Part shown: positions 16,484 to 24,868 of the stretch, piece after piece | How positions within the stretch are numbered: the stretch's first letter is position 1 | Layout: the number at the start of each line of letters is the position of its first letter | Position numbers and translations under genes: made by a program | Assembly (NCBI RefSeq): GCF_028885415.1 | Contig: NZ_CP118527.1 | Location: 7,130,001 to 7,194,000 of the forward strand | Source: Streptomyces coeruleorubidus | GTDB lineage: Bacteria; Actinomycetota; Actinomycetes; Streptomycetales; Streptomycetaceae | DNA: 64,000 nt | Direction: 5' to 3' | Notes under the pieces: generated by a model | Seen by the model: the letters and a program-made list of their open reading frames with translations, nothing else | What the model was told of the DNA's origin: nothing | The model's database searches: none

Positions 16484-18462
16484 TGCCCGGGAGGAAACAG
16501 CCCGCTCTGAGCGATGCCACCCGGGGGCGTCTCCTCTTCGGCGGCGACTACAACCCGGAACAGTGGCCGGAGGAGACCTGGCACGAGGACCTCCGGCTGA
16601 TGAAGGACGCCGGCGTCAACTCCGTCACTCTCGGGGTGTTCTCGTGGTCCAAGCTGGAACCGGAGCCCGGGGCACGGGAGTTCGGCTGGCTGGACACGCT
16701 GATGGACCTGCTGCACGAGGGCGGCATCGGTGTCGTCCTCGCCACCCCCACCTCCTCGCCCCCGCCCTGGATGGGCCGGCTGCACCCCGACACCCTGCCC
16801 GTCACCGAGGACGGCCGCACCGAGTGGTGGGGCGGCCGGCAGCACTTCTCGCACTCCAGCGCCACCTACCGGCGCTACGCCGCCGCCATCACCGAGGACC
16901 TGGCCGCCCGCTACGGCGGTCACCCGGCCCTGACGATGTGGCACATCAACAACGAGTACTGCACCTTCGACTACGGCGACGAGGCCGCGGCCGCCTTCCG
17001 CCGCTGGCTGCGCGAGAAGTACGGCACCCTCGACGCCCTCAACGAGGCCTGGGGCACCGCCTTCTGGAGCCAGGGCTACGACTGCTGGGACGGCATCCTG
17101 CCGCCCCGCCTGCCCCACTACATGCGCAACCCCGCCCAGGTCCTGGACTTCAGGCGCTTCACCTCCGACATGCTCCTGGAGTGTTACACCGCCGAGCGGG
17201 ACATCGTCCGGCGTCACACCCCGCACCTGCCGGTCACCAGCAACTTCATGCCGCTGTGGATCGGCCAGGACGCCTGGCGCTGGGCGGCGGAGGAGGACGT
17301 CGTCTCGGTCGACATCTACCCCGACCCGCGCGACCCGCTCGGCGCCCAGAACGGCGCGCTCGTCCAGGACATGACCCGCTCCCAGGCACGCGGGCCCTGG
17401 ATGCTCATGGAACAGGCGGCCGGGCCGGTCAACTGGCGGGGCGTGAACCACCCCAAGCCGCGCGGCCTCAACCGGCTGTGGTCCCTCCAGGCCGTGGCCC
17501 GGGGCGCCGACGCCGTCTGCTACTTCCAGTGGCGGCAGTCCCGGCAGGGCGCGGAGAAGTTCCACTCCGGCATGGTCAGCCACGCGGGGGAGGAGGGCCG
17601 TACGTACCAGGAGGTCAAGCAGCTCGGCGCGGACCTGGCGAAGATCGCCCCTCAGGTGGCCGGCCGGCACATCACCGCGAACGTCGCGGTCCTGCACGAC
17701 TGGAACGCCTGGTGGGCCGGCGCCCAGGACGGCCGCCTGTCCAGCCAGGTGGAGTATCCGGACGTGCTGCGCGCCTGGCACCGGGCCCTGTGGCAGGCGC
17801 ACCTCACCACCGACTTCGCCCACCCCGAGCACGATCTGACGCCGTACTCCGTGGTCGTCGTGCCTCAGCTGTACGCGCTCACGGACGCGGCGATCGACAA
17901 CCTCCTCGCCTACGCCCGTGGCGGCGGCACCCTCGTCTGCGGCTTCCTGACCGGCGTCGCCGACGAGGACGACCGGGTGCGCCCCGGCGGCATGGACGCC
18001 CGGCTGCGGGAGCTGTTCGGTATCCGCACGCTGCACGAGTGGTGGCCGCTGGACGCGGGGGAGACCGTCGCGTGCGAGGGCTTCCGCGGCACGCTGTGGT
18101 CCGAGGAGATCGAGCCCGCCGACCCCGACGACACGACCTGCTACAAGGGCGGCGAACTGGACGGCATGCCCGCCGTCCTGCGCAAGGGCCGGGCCTGGTA
18201 CGTCTCCACGCTCCCGGAGCCGGAGGCCCTGCGCGAGCTGCTGGCCCGGATCGCCGGCGACGCGGGCGTCCGGCCGGTCCTCGACGGCCTCCCCGAGCAG
18301 GTCGAGGCCGTCCTGAGGGGCGAGGTGCTGTTCGTGCTCAACCACGGCCGCGAGCCGGTGACCGTCGAGGTCCCCGGCACCCACCACGACCTGCTGACGG
18401 GGACGGCCGTCACCGACCGGGTCACCCTCGGCCGCTACGGGGCGGCGGTGCTGCGGCCATGA
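16483..18462 (+). CDS. GH42 beta-galactosidase
   Basis: A 659-residue intracellular family 42 beta-galactosidase. N-terminal TIM barrel: FGGDYNPEQWP (residues 20-30), acid/base Glu158 in WHINNEY and nucleophile Glu310 in LMEQAAG. The trimerisation and C-terminal beta domains follow (LTDAAIDNLLAYARGGGTLV near residue 470). No signal peptide. In xyloglucan, galactose is linked beta-1,2 to xylose, and this enzyme would remove it after fucose has gone (inference from neighbours; the family also acts on lactose and galactans). Start and stop overlap with GH74 in front (TGATG) and GH95 behind (ATGA), so all three are translationally coupled. Confidence 0.92.
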   Translation: MPGRKQPALSDATRGRLLFGGDYNPEQWPEETWHEDLRLMKDAGVNSVTLGVFSWSKLEPEPGAREFGWLDTLMDLLHEGGIGVVLATPTSSPPPWMGRLHPDTLPVTEDGRTEWWGGRQHFSHSSATYRRYAAAITEDLAARYGGHPALTMWHINNEYCTFDYGDEAAAAFRRWLREKYGTLDALNEAWGTAFWSQGYDCWDGILPPRLPHYMRNPAQVLDFRRFTSDMLLECYTAERDIVRRHTPHLPVTSNFMPLWIGQDAWRWAAEEDVVSVDIYPDPRDPLGAQNGALVQDMTRSQARGPWMLMEQAAGPVNWRGVNHPKPRGLNRLWSLQAVARGADAVCYFQWRQSRQGAEKFHSGMVSHAGEEGRTYQEVKQLGADLAKIAPQVAGRHITANVAVLHDWNAWWAGAQDGRLSSQVEYPDVLRAWHRALWQAHLTTDFAHPEHDLTPYSVVVVPQLYALTDAAIDNLLAYARGGGTLVCGFLTGVADEDDRVRPGGMDARLRELFGIRTLHEWWPLDAGETVACEGFRGTLWSEEIEPADPDDTTCYKGGELDGMPAVLRKGRAWYVSTLPEPEALRELLARIAGDAGVRPVLDGLPEQVEAVLRGEVLFVLNHGREPVTVEVPGTHHDLLTGTAVTDRVTLGRYGAAVLRP

Positions 18463-20648
18463 CCGACTCCACACCCGCCCACGGCACGTGGGAGCCGCAC
18501 CCGGCCGCTCGCTGGGAGGACGGCTTCCTGAGCGGCAACGGCCGCCACGGCGCCCTTGTGTTCGGTGACCCGAACGACGAGCGGGTCGTCGTCACCCACC
18601 ACACCCTGGTACGGCCGGGCGGCAGGGACCCCCGGCCACCGCAGCTCGCCGCCGGCCTCCCCGCCCTCCAGGACAGCCTCCTGGCGGGCGACACGACCGC
18701 GGCCGAGAGCTTCACGGACGGACGGCCGCACCAGTGGGTGCAGCCCTTCCACCCCGCCTTCCAGGTCCGGCTGCGCCAGGCCTCGGGCGACTGCCCCGAC
18801 TACCGGCGCGACGTCGACTTCACCACCGGTGTCGTACGGGCGGCCCGCACCGGCTGGACCAGCCGCGTCTTCGTCTCCCGCGCCGACGACGTGATCGTCC
18901 AGCAGGTCACCGGGCCCGGCCTCACCCTCGACATCGACCTGGACCACCGGCTGCCCGGCGCCCCCGCCGGACTGGGCGTCGGCCACGGAGCCGTCCTCAC
19001 CCTCGAGGGCGCCCTGCTGAGCCTGCGCGCCCGCTACCCGGACAGCGACCGGGCCTGCACCGGCGTCACCCTGCTCGCCGTCACGGGCGGTACGACGACC
19101 CTGGCGCCCCCCGGCGCGCACATCGAGGGAGCCCGGTCCGTGCTGCTCCTCACCCGGGTGCACCGGCACACCGGCGAACTGGACGTGGTCGAGGAGGGGC
19201 GTGCCCTGCGCGACCTGCTCACCGACTACGACGAGCTCCTCGGCCGCCATGCCGCCCTGCACCGCACCGCCTACGAGCGCGTCACCCTCGACCTGGCCGC
19301 CGACCCCGCCGAACGGGCCCAGCCGGGCTCGGAGTTGCTGAAGCGGCCCCGCAGCGCGGCCCTGCTGGAGCGCCTGTTCGCGGCCGGCCGCTACCACCTG
19401 CTGTCCGCGAGCGGCCTCTTCCCGCCCCGCCTGACCGGACTGTGGACCGGCGACTGGAACACGGCCTGGTCGGGAGCCTTCACCAACGACGCCAACCTCA
19501 ACCTCCAGACCGCGTCGGCCGCTGCCGCCGCCCTCCCCGAGGTCACCCAGGCCCACGCGAACCTGATCCACCGCCAGTTGCCCGACTGGCGCGACAACGC
19601 CCGCGCGATCTTCGGTGCCCGGGGCGTCGTCGCACCCGGTCACACCGACGGCGAGTCCGGCCACTCGTACCACTTCAGCCGCGAGTACCCGCTGCACCTG
19701 TGGACCGCCGGCGCCGACTGGCTGCTCAAACCCCTCGTCGACCATGACGAGACCCACGGCACCCGCGATCCGCGCACCGCCGCCGCGCTCGCCGAAGTCG
19801 CCCTGTTCTACGAGGACTTCCTCACCAGGACGGACGAGAACGGCCACCTCGTCGTCGTCCCGTCCTACTCACCCGAGAACAGGCCCGCGAACGCGAGCTG
19901 GGGCACCCTCAACGCGGCCATGGACCTCTCCGCGGCCCGCCACGCCCTGCGCACGGCCGCCGCCTACCACCCGGGCCCCGACGCCGACCGCTGGCAGGCC
20001 CTGGCCGACCGGCTCCCACCGCACCGGATCAACGACGACGGAGCCCTGGCGGAGTGGGCCTGGCCGGGCCTCACGGACTCCTACGACCACCGCCACCTGA
20101 GCCACCTCTACGGCGTCTGGCCGCTCGACGAGATCACCCCCTACGACACCCCCGAACTCGCGGCCGCCGCGCACCGCGCCCTCGAACTGCGCGGCGCCGA
20201 GAACGACTCCGCGCACGGCCATCTGCACCACGCGCTCATCGCGGCCCGGCTCCGGGACGGCGACCGCGTCGCCCACGCCCTCGGTCAGGTCCTGGACGGC
20301 GACTTCTTCCACGCCTCCCTGATGAGCGCCCACTACCCGAAGCGGGACGTCTACAACGCCGACGCCGCGCACACCCTGCCCGCCGTGCTGATCGAGATGC
20401 TCGTGCAGTCGACCCCCGACCGGTTGGTCCTGCTGCCCGCGCTGCCGACGGCCTACCCCAGCGGCGCACTGCGCGGTGTGCGCACCCGGTTCGGAGCCGA
20501 GATCGACCTCACCTGGTCCCCGGACGGCGCGAGCGCCGTCATCCGGCCGGGCCGCACCCACCGCGTCGAACTGCGGACTTCCTCCGGCACGGAATCCCTC
20601 CACCTGGTCGCCGGAGAAGACCACGTCCTCACCCTGAGGGCGTGGTAG
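18459..20648 (+). CDS. GH95 alpha-L-fucosidase/L-galactosidase family enzyme
   Basis: A 729-residue family 95 protein. The N-terminal beta domain begins WEDGFLSGNGRHGALVFGDP. The (alpha/alpha)6 barrel has LTGLWTGDWNTAWSGAFTND, REYPLHLWTAGADWLLKPLV and HRHLSHLYGVWPLDEITPYD, and the C-terminal domain has LVLLPALPTAYPSGALRGVR. No signal peptide, so cytosolic. The family inverts alpha-1,2-L-fucosyl links, and some members act on alpha-L-galactosides. The usual active-site NINTQMNYW-type segment is here TNDANLNLQTA, so the protein is a divergent member and the exact sugar is open. It would act first on fucosylated xyloglucan side chains. It overlaps GH42 by ATGA and is 34 bases before GH12. Confidence 0.85.
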   Translation: MTDSTPAHGTWEPHPAARWEDGFLSGNGRHGALVFGDPNDERVVVTHHTLVRPGGRDPRPPQLAAGLPALQDSLLAGDTTAAESFTDGRPHQWVQPFHPAFQVRLRQASGDCPDYRRDVDFTTGVVRAARTGWTSRVFVSRADDVIVQQVTGPGLTLDIDLDHRLPGAPAGLGVGHGAVLTLEGALLSLRARYPDSDRACTGVTLLAVTGGTTTLAPPGAHIEGARSVLLLTRVHRHTGELDVVEEGRALRDLLTDYDELLGRHAALHRTAYERVTLDLAADPAERAQPGSELLKRPRSAALLERLFAAGRYHLLSASGLFPPRLTGLWTGDWNTAWSGAFTNDANLNLQTASAAAAALPEVTQAHANLIHRQLPDWRDNARAIFGARGVVAPGHTDGESGHSYHFSREYPLHLWTAGADWLLKPLVDHDETHGTRDPRTAAALAEVALFYEDFLTRTDENGHLVVVPSYSPENRPANASWGTLNAAMDLSAARHALRTAAAYHPGPDADRWQALADRLPPHRINDDGALAEWAWPGLTDSYDHRHLSHLYGVWPLDEITPYDTPELAAAAHRALELRGAENDSAHGHLHHALIAARLRDGDRVAHALGQVLDGDFFHASLMSAHYPKRDVYNADAAHTLPAVLIEMLVQSTPDRLVLLPALPTAYPSGALRGVRTRFGAEIDLTWSPDGASAVIRPGRTHRVELRTSSGTESLHLVAGEDHVLTLRAW

Positions 20649-20682
20649 TTCCCCCCATCCCCCCACCCATGGAAGGGACACC

Positions 20683-21396
20683 ATGGCATCACGCACCTTG
20701 AGCAGGGTCACCAAGGCCCTGCTCGCCCCCGCCCTGGCACTCGGCGCCACCATAGGGCTCGCCTCCGCCCCCGCCTCCGCGGCCGTCTGGAACTCCTGCG
20801 ACCAGTGGGGCAACACCAGCCTGAACGGCTACACGCTCTACAACAACATCTGGGGCTCCGGCGCCGGCAGCCAGTGCATCTGGGCCAACTCCGGCACCAA
20901 CTGGGGCGTCTGGGCCAACCACCCCAACACCGGTGGCATCAAGTCGTACCCGAACTCCAAGAAGGTGATCAACAAGTCGATCGACTCGCTGCGCTCCCTC
21001 TCCAGCAACTACAACGTCTCCGTCCCGTCGTCCGGCGCGTACAACTCGTCGTACGACGTCTGGGACACGGACTACGACTACGAGATCATGCTCTGGGTGA
21101 ACTACAACGGAGCCGTCGGCCCGATCGGCACCTCCCAGGGCTCCGTCAGCCTCGGCGGCCACACCTGGAACGTCTACAAGGGCAGCAACGGCAGCAACGA
21201 GGTCTTCTCGTTCCTGCGGACGTCCGACTCCAACTCCGGCACCGTCAACATCCTGCCGATCCTGAAGTGGATCAAGGACACCAAGCGCTGGATGGGCAAC
21301 GAGACCATCGGTGACGTCCAATTCGGCTACGAGGTCACCTCGTCGTCCGGAGGACTCAACTTCACCACGAACAACCTGACCGTCAGCAGCAGCTGA
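20683..21396 (+). CDS. Secreted GH12 endo-beta-1,4-glucanase
   Basis: A 237-residue secreted family 12 enzyme. Sec-type signal peptide (about residues 1-34, cleavage after APASA), then a beta-jelly-roll of about 200 residues. The nucleophile is Glu134 in YEIMLWVNY and the acid/base Glu217 in FGYEV. The N-terminal CDQWGN and WGSGAGSQCIW segments are typical of Streptomyces GH12 cellulases. There is no binding module, unlike many actinomycete cellulases. Placed last in the GH74-GH42-GH95 operon, it may be a xyloglucan-active GH12 rather than a plain cellulase (inference). The in-frame ATG at 20670 lies over the GAAGGGA ribosome site, so ATG 20683 is the start. Confidence 0.92.
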   Translation: MASRTLSRVTKALLAPALALGATIGLASAPASAAVWNSCDQWGNTSLNGYTLYNNIWGSGAGSQCIWANSGTNWGVWANHPNTGGIKSYPNSKKVINKSIDSLRSLSSNYNVSVPSSGAYNSSYDVWDTDYDYEIMLWVNYNGAVGPIGTSQGSVSLGGHTWNVYKGSNGSNEVFSFLRTSDSNSGTVNILPILKWIKDTKRWMGNETIGDVQFGYEVTSSSGGLNFTTNNLTVSSS

Positions 21397-21429
21397 CGCC
21401 TCCCGGGCCGGGGCCGGCCGCGCCGAGCT

Positions 21430-22617
21430 TCAGGCGCGGTCGACCTCGGCCCGCAGCGCGTTGTAGTCCGCGAACGCCGACTCGACCTCGGCGCGGGTCA
21501 GGCCGTAGCGGGACAGGTCGTAGGTGTGCTTGCGGGTGCCCTTGGGGCGGGCGACGGCCGCGGGGAGACGGGCCGCGTCGGCCTCGGTCCAGGGGGCGCC
21601 GACGGCCGCGTAGAGCTTCGGGGCGCCGGTGGCGGGGTCGGAGCCGAGCCAGGAGTACGGGGCGTCCACCAGCTGCTCCGGCGGGATGGCGGCCCGGGCA
21701 GCGAGACCGCGCGTCATGGCGCGGCTCAGCAGGCCGAGCCAGGTGGCGCCGATGCCGGCCAGGTCCAGCGGGCGGGTGCTGACGGCCATGCCGTGCTCGA
21801 TCAGCGAGCAGAACGACGCCACGACGGTGACCGGGTCGCGGTGGCACCACACGATGGTGGCGTCGGGGAAGACCGTGTGCAGCGCGTCCAGGTTCTCCAG
21901 GTGCATGGGGGACTTCAGCACCCAGCGCCGCCGCGGACGGCCGTACTGGAGCACCTGGTAGACCTGCTTGAGGTACCGGTAGTCGGCGACGAAGTCCCGC
22001 TCGCAGTGCCAGGCCCGGTACTCGGGGATACGGGCCTGGGACAACGGCATCAGGGCGTGCGGGAGCGCGAACGTGCACTCCTCGGGGCCCTCGGCGGCCA
22101 TCGCGTGGATGTCGCGGAAACGCGGCGCGAAGAGGTTCGTGCCCTGCACCAGCCGGCGCCCGGCCGTGATCGCCTTGCGCCGCTGCCGGGGCGGCAACTC
22201 CAGGTCGGGTCCGAGCAGTTCCCACAGCAGCGGGCACCGGTGCCCGTCCGAGATCGACAGCACGGAGTGCGTGACCGTGGTGGCGGTGCGCGGCAGCCCC
22301 ACGACGAACACCGGCTTCTCGATCGGCTCCCGCTCGATCTCCGGACGCTCGGCGATCAGCCGCAGGACGCGGGCCCGGTTGGCGAGCTGCCGGCGCACGT
22401 GGACCTGCGCGGACTGCCAGCCGACCGGGGTGAGGTTCTCCGCCTTCGCCCACCACCCCAGCAGCGACCGGAAGCCGTCGACGAACTCCCGGTCTCCCGG
22501 CGCCTCACCGGCCTCCACCACGATGCGGTCGAAGATCCGGTCCGGGTCCCGACGGGAGCCGAAGGCCGGCCGCAGCAGCAGATTCGCCAGTGTGAGGGCG
22601 AGCGGTGACGTGGACAC
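21430..22617 (-). CDS. PAPS-dependent sulfotransferase family protein
   Basis: A 395-residue cytosolic protein of the sulfotransferase P-loop fold. The PAPS 5'-phosphosulfate loop is visible as PVFVVGLPRTATTVTHSVL (about residues 102-120) and the 3'-phosphate site as HRDPVTVVASFCSL (about 258-271). It resembles the common actinobacterial Sulfotransfer_3-type proteins, whose acceptors are mostly unknown. Start is GTG 22617. It converges with GH12 (33-base gap), and a hairpin at 22676-22716 separates it from GH31, so it is probably its own unit and not part of the sugar regulon. Confidence 0.8.
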   Translation of the reverse strand: MSTSPLALTLANLLLRPAFGSRRDPDRIFDRIVVEAGEAPGDREFVDGFRSLLGWWAKAENLTPVGWQSAQVHVRRQLANRARVLRLIAERPEIEREPIEKPVFVVGLPRTATTVTHSVLSISDGHRCPLLWELLGPDLELPPRQRRKAITAGRRLVQGTNLFAPRFRDIHAMAAEGPEECTFALPHALMPLSQARIPEYRAWHCERDFVADYRYLKQVYQVLQYGRPRRRWVLKSPMHLENLDALHTVFPDATIVWCHRDPVTVVASFCSLIEHGMAVSTRPLDLAGIGATWLGLLSRAMTRGLAARAAIPPEQLVDAPYSWLGSDPATGAPKLYAAVGAPWTEADAARLPAAVARPKGTRKHTYDLSRYGLTRAEVESAFADYNALRAEVDRA

Positions 22618-22675
22618 GCAGGGAACCTATCCTCTCGACCCCGCTTGTGGTGGACGGAAGTTGGCCGAACAGCGA

Positions 22676-22716
22676 AAGGGGTGGCCGGAAGACCTCCATC
22701 GATCCGGCCACCCCTT
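22676..22716. terminator. Hairpin between GH31 and sulfotransferase genes
   Basis: A perfect 13-base inverted repeat, AAGGGGTGGCCGG (22676-22688) with its complement at 22704-22716, with a 15-base loop. It lies 10 bases after the GH31 stop on the minus strand. The T-tract is short, as is common in Streptomyces. It probably ends the lacI/GH31 message and could block plus-strand read-through too. Confidence 0.75.
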
Positions 22717-22725
22717 CCGACGCGG

Positions 22726-24768
22726 CTACTCCGCTACGGGCAGCCGCGCCCCGTCCCGCAGGAACAGCGGGATGCGGTCCAGCGGGGCGTCGACCGTCAC
22801 CGACCGGCCGCCCTCGTACGTCTCACCCGTCCACGCGTCCGTCCAGGCGGCCCCCGCCGGCAGGTACGCCGTACGGGCGGTGGCGCCGGCGGTGAGCACC
22901 GGGGCGACCAGCAGGTCCGGGCCGAAGAGATAGGAGTCGTCGACCGACCAGGCGGCCTGGTCGTCCGGGAACTCCAGGAACAGCGGCCGCATCACCGGCA
23001 GGCCCTCCTCGTGCGCCTCCCGCATGACCCGCAGCACGTACGGCTTCAGGCGCTCGCGCAGCCGCAGGTACTTCTCCAGGACGGCCCCGGCCTCCTCGCC
23101 GTAGGACCACACCTCGTTCGGGCCGCCGGTCATCTCCGGGCCCAGCGGCATGCCCGGGTCGCGGAAGCCGTGCAGGCGCATCAGCGGGGACAGCGCGCCG
23201 AACTGGAACCAGCGGACCATCACCTCCCGGTACGCCGGGTCGTCAGGGTCGCCGCCGTGGAAGCCGCCGATGTCGGTGTTCCACCACGGGATGCCCGACA
23301 GCGCGGTGTTGAGGCCGGCCGCGATCTGGCGGCGCAGGGTCGGGAAGTCGGTGCCGATGTCGCCGGACCACAGGGCGGCGCCGTAGCGCTGACTGCCCGC
23401 CCAGGCCGAGCGGTTGAGGGTGACGACCTCTTCCTCGCCGGTGGCGACGAGACCCTCGTAGAAGGTACGGGCGTTCTCGGCCGGGTAGATGTTGCCGACC
23501 TCCAGGCCCGGGCCCGTCCAGTAGCGCAGGTTCTCCTGGAAGCCCGGCTTCAGTTCCGGCTCGCAGGCGTCCAGCCAGAACGCCGTGATGCCGTACGGGT
23601 CGAGGTAGTTCTCCTTCACCTTCGACCACACGAACTCCCGGGCGTCGGGGTTGGTGGCGTCGTAGAAGGCCACCTGGACCGTGGAGGCGACCTCCTTGTC
23701 GGGCCAGTCGGCGTGCGCCATCGGGCCGTACTGGGTGCCGATGAAGTAGCCGCGCTGCTCCATGACCGGGTGGTTCTCGCTCAGCGGCGACACCGAGGGC
23801 CAGACGCTCACCACCAGCTTGATGCCGAGCTCGTCCAGCTCACGCACCATCGCCGCCGGGTCCGGCCACTCCTTCGGGTCGAACTTCCACTCGCCGAGGT
23901 GGGTCCAGTGGAAGAAGTCGCAGACGATCGCCGAGATGGGCAGACCGCGCCGCTTGTACTCCCGCGCCACCGCCATGAGTTCGTCCTGGGTGCGGTAGCG
24001 CAGCTTGCACTGCCAGAAGCCCGCCGCCCACTGAGGCAGCATCGGCGTCCGGCCGGTCACCGCGCTGTAGCGGCGCTGGGCGGCGGCCGGGTCGCCCGCC
24101 GTGATCCAGTAGTCGATCTGCCGCGCCGAGTCGGCGACCCACCGTGTGCCGTTGTGCGCGAGCTCCACGCGGCCGATCGCCGGGTTGTTCCACAGCAGCG
24201 TGTAGCCGCGGCTGGAGGTCAGCACCGGGATGCCGACCTCGGCGTTGCGCTGGACCAGATCGAGAACCAGGCCCTTCTGGTCGAGGCGCCCGTGCTGGTG
24301 CTGGCCGAGGCCGTACAGCTTCTCGTCGTCGTACGCGGCGAAGCGCTGCTCCAGGCGGTGGTGGCCGTTGCCGACGGCCGTGTAGAGGCGGGAGCCGGGC
24401 CACCAGAAGTGGGCGCGGTCCTCGGCGAGGATCTCGCCGCCGTCCTCGGTGCGCAGGAAGCGGACCAGGCCCTCGGCGTTCACCTCGACGGTGAGCCCGC
24501 CGACGGTCAGCTGCCCGCGCCCGTCCTCGATCTTCACCGTGGAGGGTGTCGCGGGGGCCTCGTCGAGGAGCGCGCCCGGGAGCCCTTCGAGCACCGGGCC
24601 GCCGAGCCGGGCCCGCACCCGGACCGCGTCCGGGCCCCACGGCTCGATCCGTACGGTCTCCTGACGGCCGCTCCACTCCAGCGCGCCGCCCCGCTCACGG
24701 AACGTGCCGACGGTGGGGGAGGACTGCGCCAGACTCACCTGGGGCTGGGTTTCAGCAGGCTGATTCAC
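22726..24768 (-). CDS. GH31 alpha-xylosidase
   Basis: A 680-residue family 31 enzyme without signal peptide. The N-terminal beta domain is followed by a TIM barrel with nucleophile aspartate in FWLDACEPEL (about residue 399) and acid/base aspartate in LWSGDIGTDF (about residue 470). The PWWNTDIGGFHGG segment and C-terminal beta domains follow. The WLDACEPE form resembles GH31 alpha-xylosidases (usually WLDADEPE) more than alpha-glucosidases. It would remove xylose from the non-reducing end of imported xyloglucan fragments, the step that lets the GH3 enzyme act. GTG 24768 is chosen because AGGAG lies 6 bases upstream; ATG 24816 is a longer but weaker option. It is 100 bases downstream of lacI on the same strand. 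Confidence 0.9.
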   Translation of the reverse strand: MNQPAETQPQVSLAQSSPTVGTFRERGGALEWSGRQETVRIEPWGPDAVRVRARLGGPVLEGLPGALLDEAPATPSTVKIEDGRGQLTVGGLTVEVNAEGLVRFLRTEDGGEILAEDRAHFWWPGSRLYTAVGNGHHRLEQRFAAYDDEKLYGLGQHQHGRLDQKGLVLDLVQRNAEVGIPVLTSSRGYTLLWNNPAIGRVELAHNGTRWVADSARQIDYWITAGDPAAAQRRYSAVTGRTPMLPQWAAGFWQCKLRYRTQDELMAVAREYKRRGLPISAIVCDFFHWTHLGEWKFDPKEWPDPAAMVRELDELGIKLVVSVWPSVSPLSENHPVMEQRGYFIGTQYGPMAHADWPDKEVASTVQVAFYDATNPDAREFVWSKVKENYLDPYGITAFWLDACEPELKPGFQENLRYWTGPGLEVGNIYPAENARTFYEGLVATGEEEVVTLNRSAWAGSQRYGAALWSGDIGTDFPTLRRQIAAGLNTALSGIPWWNTDIGGFHGGDPDDPAYREVMVRWFQFGALSPLMRLHGFRDPGMPLGPEMTGGPNEVWSYGEEAGAVLEKYLRLRERLKPYVLRVMREAHEEGLPVMRPLFLEFPDDQAAWSVDDSYLFGPDLLVAPVLTAGATARTAYLPAGAAWTDAWTGETYEGGRSVTVDAPLDRIPLFLRDGARLPVAE

Positions 24769-24868
24769 GCGGGCTCCTGTGCTCCTGAGGGAGTGCAGAC
24801 AGAGGTGTGCGGACATGGAGGTGCCCTGGGAGGAGGGCGGTGGTCGGTGAGCGGGAGAAGCGGTGTGC

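Noticed and set aside
14231..18474. Long minus-strand frames over GH74 and GH42
   Set aside because: Antisense shadows with no recognisable protein; forward genes carry all catalytic motifs.
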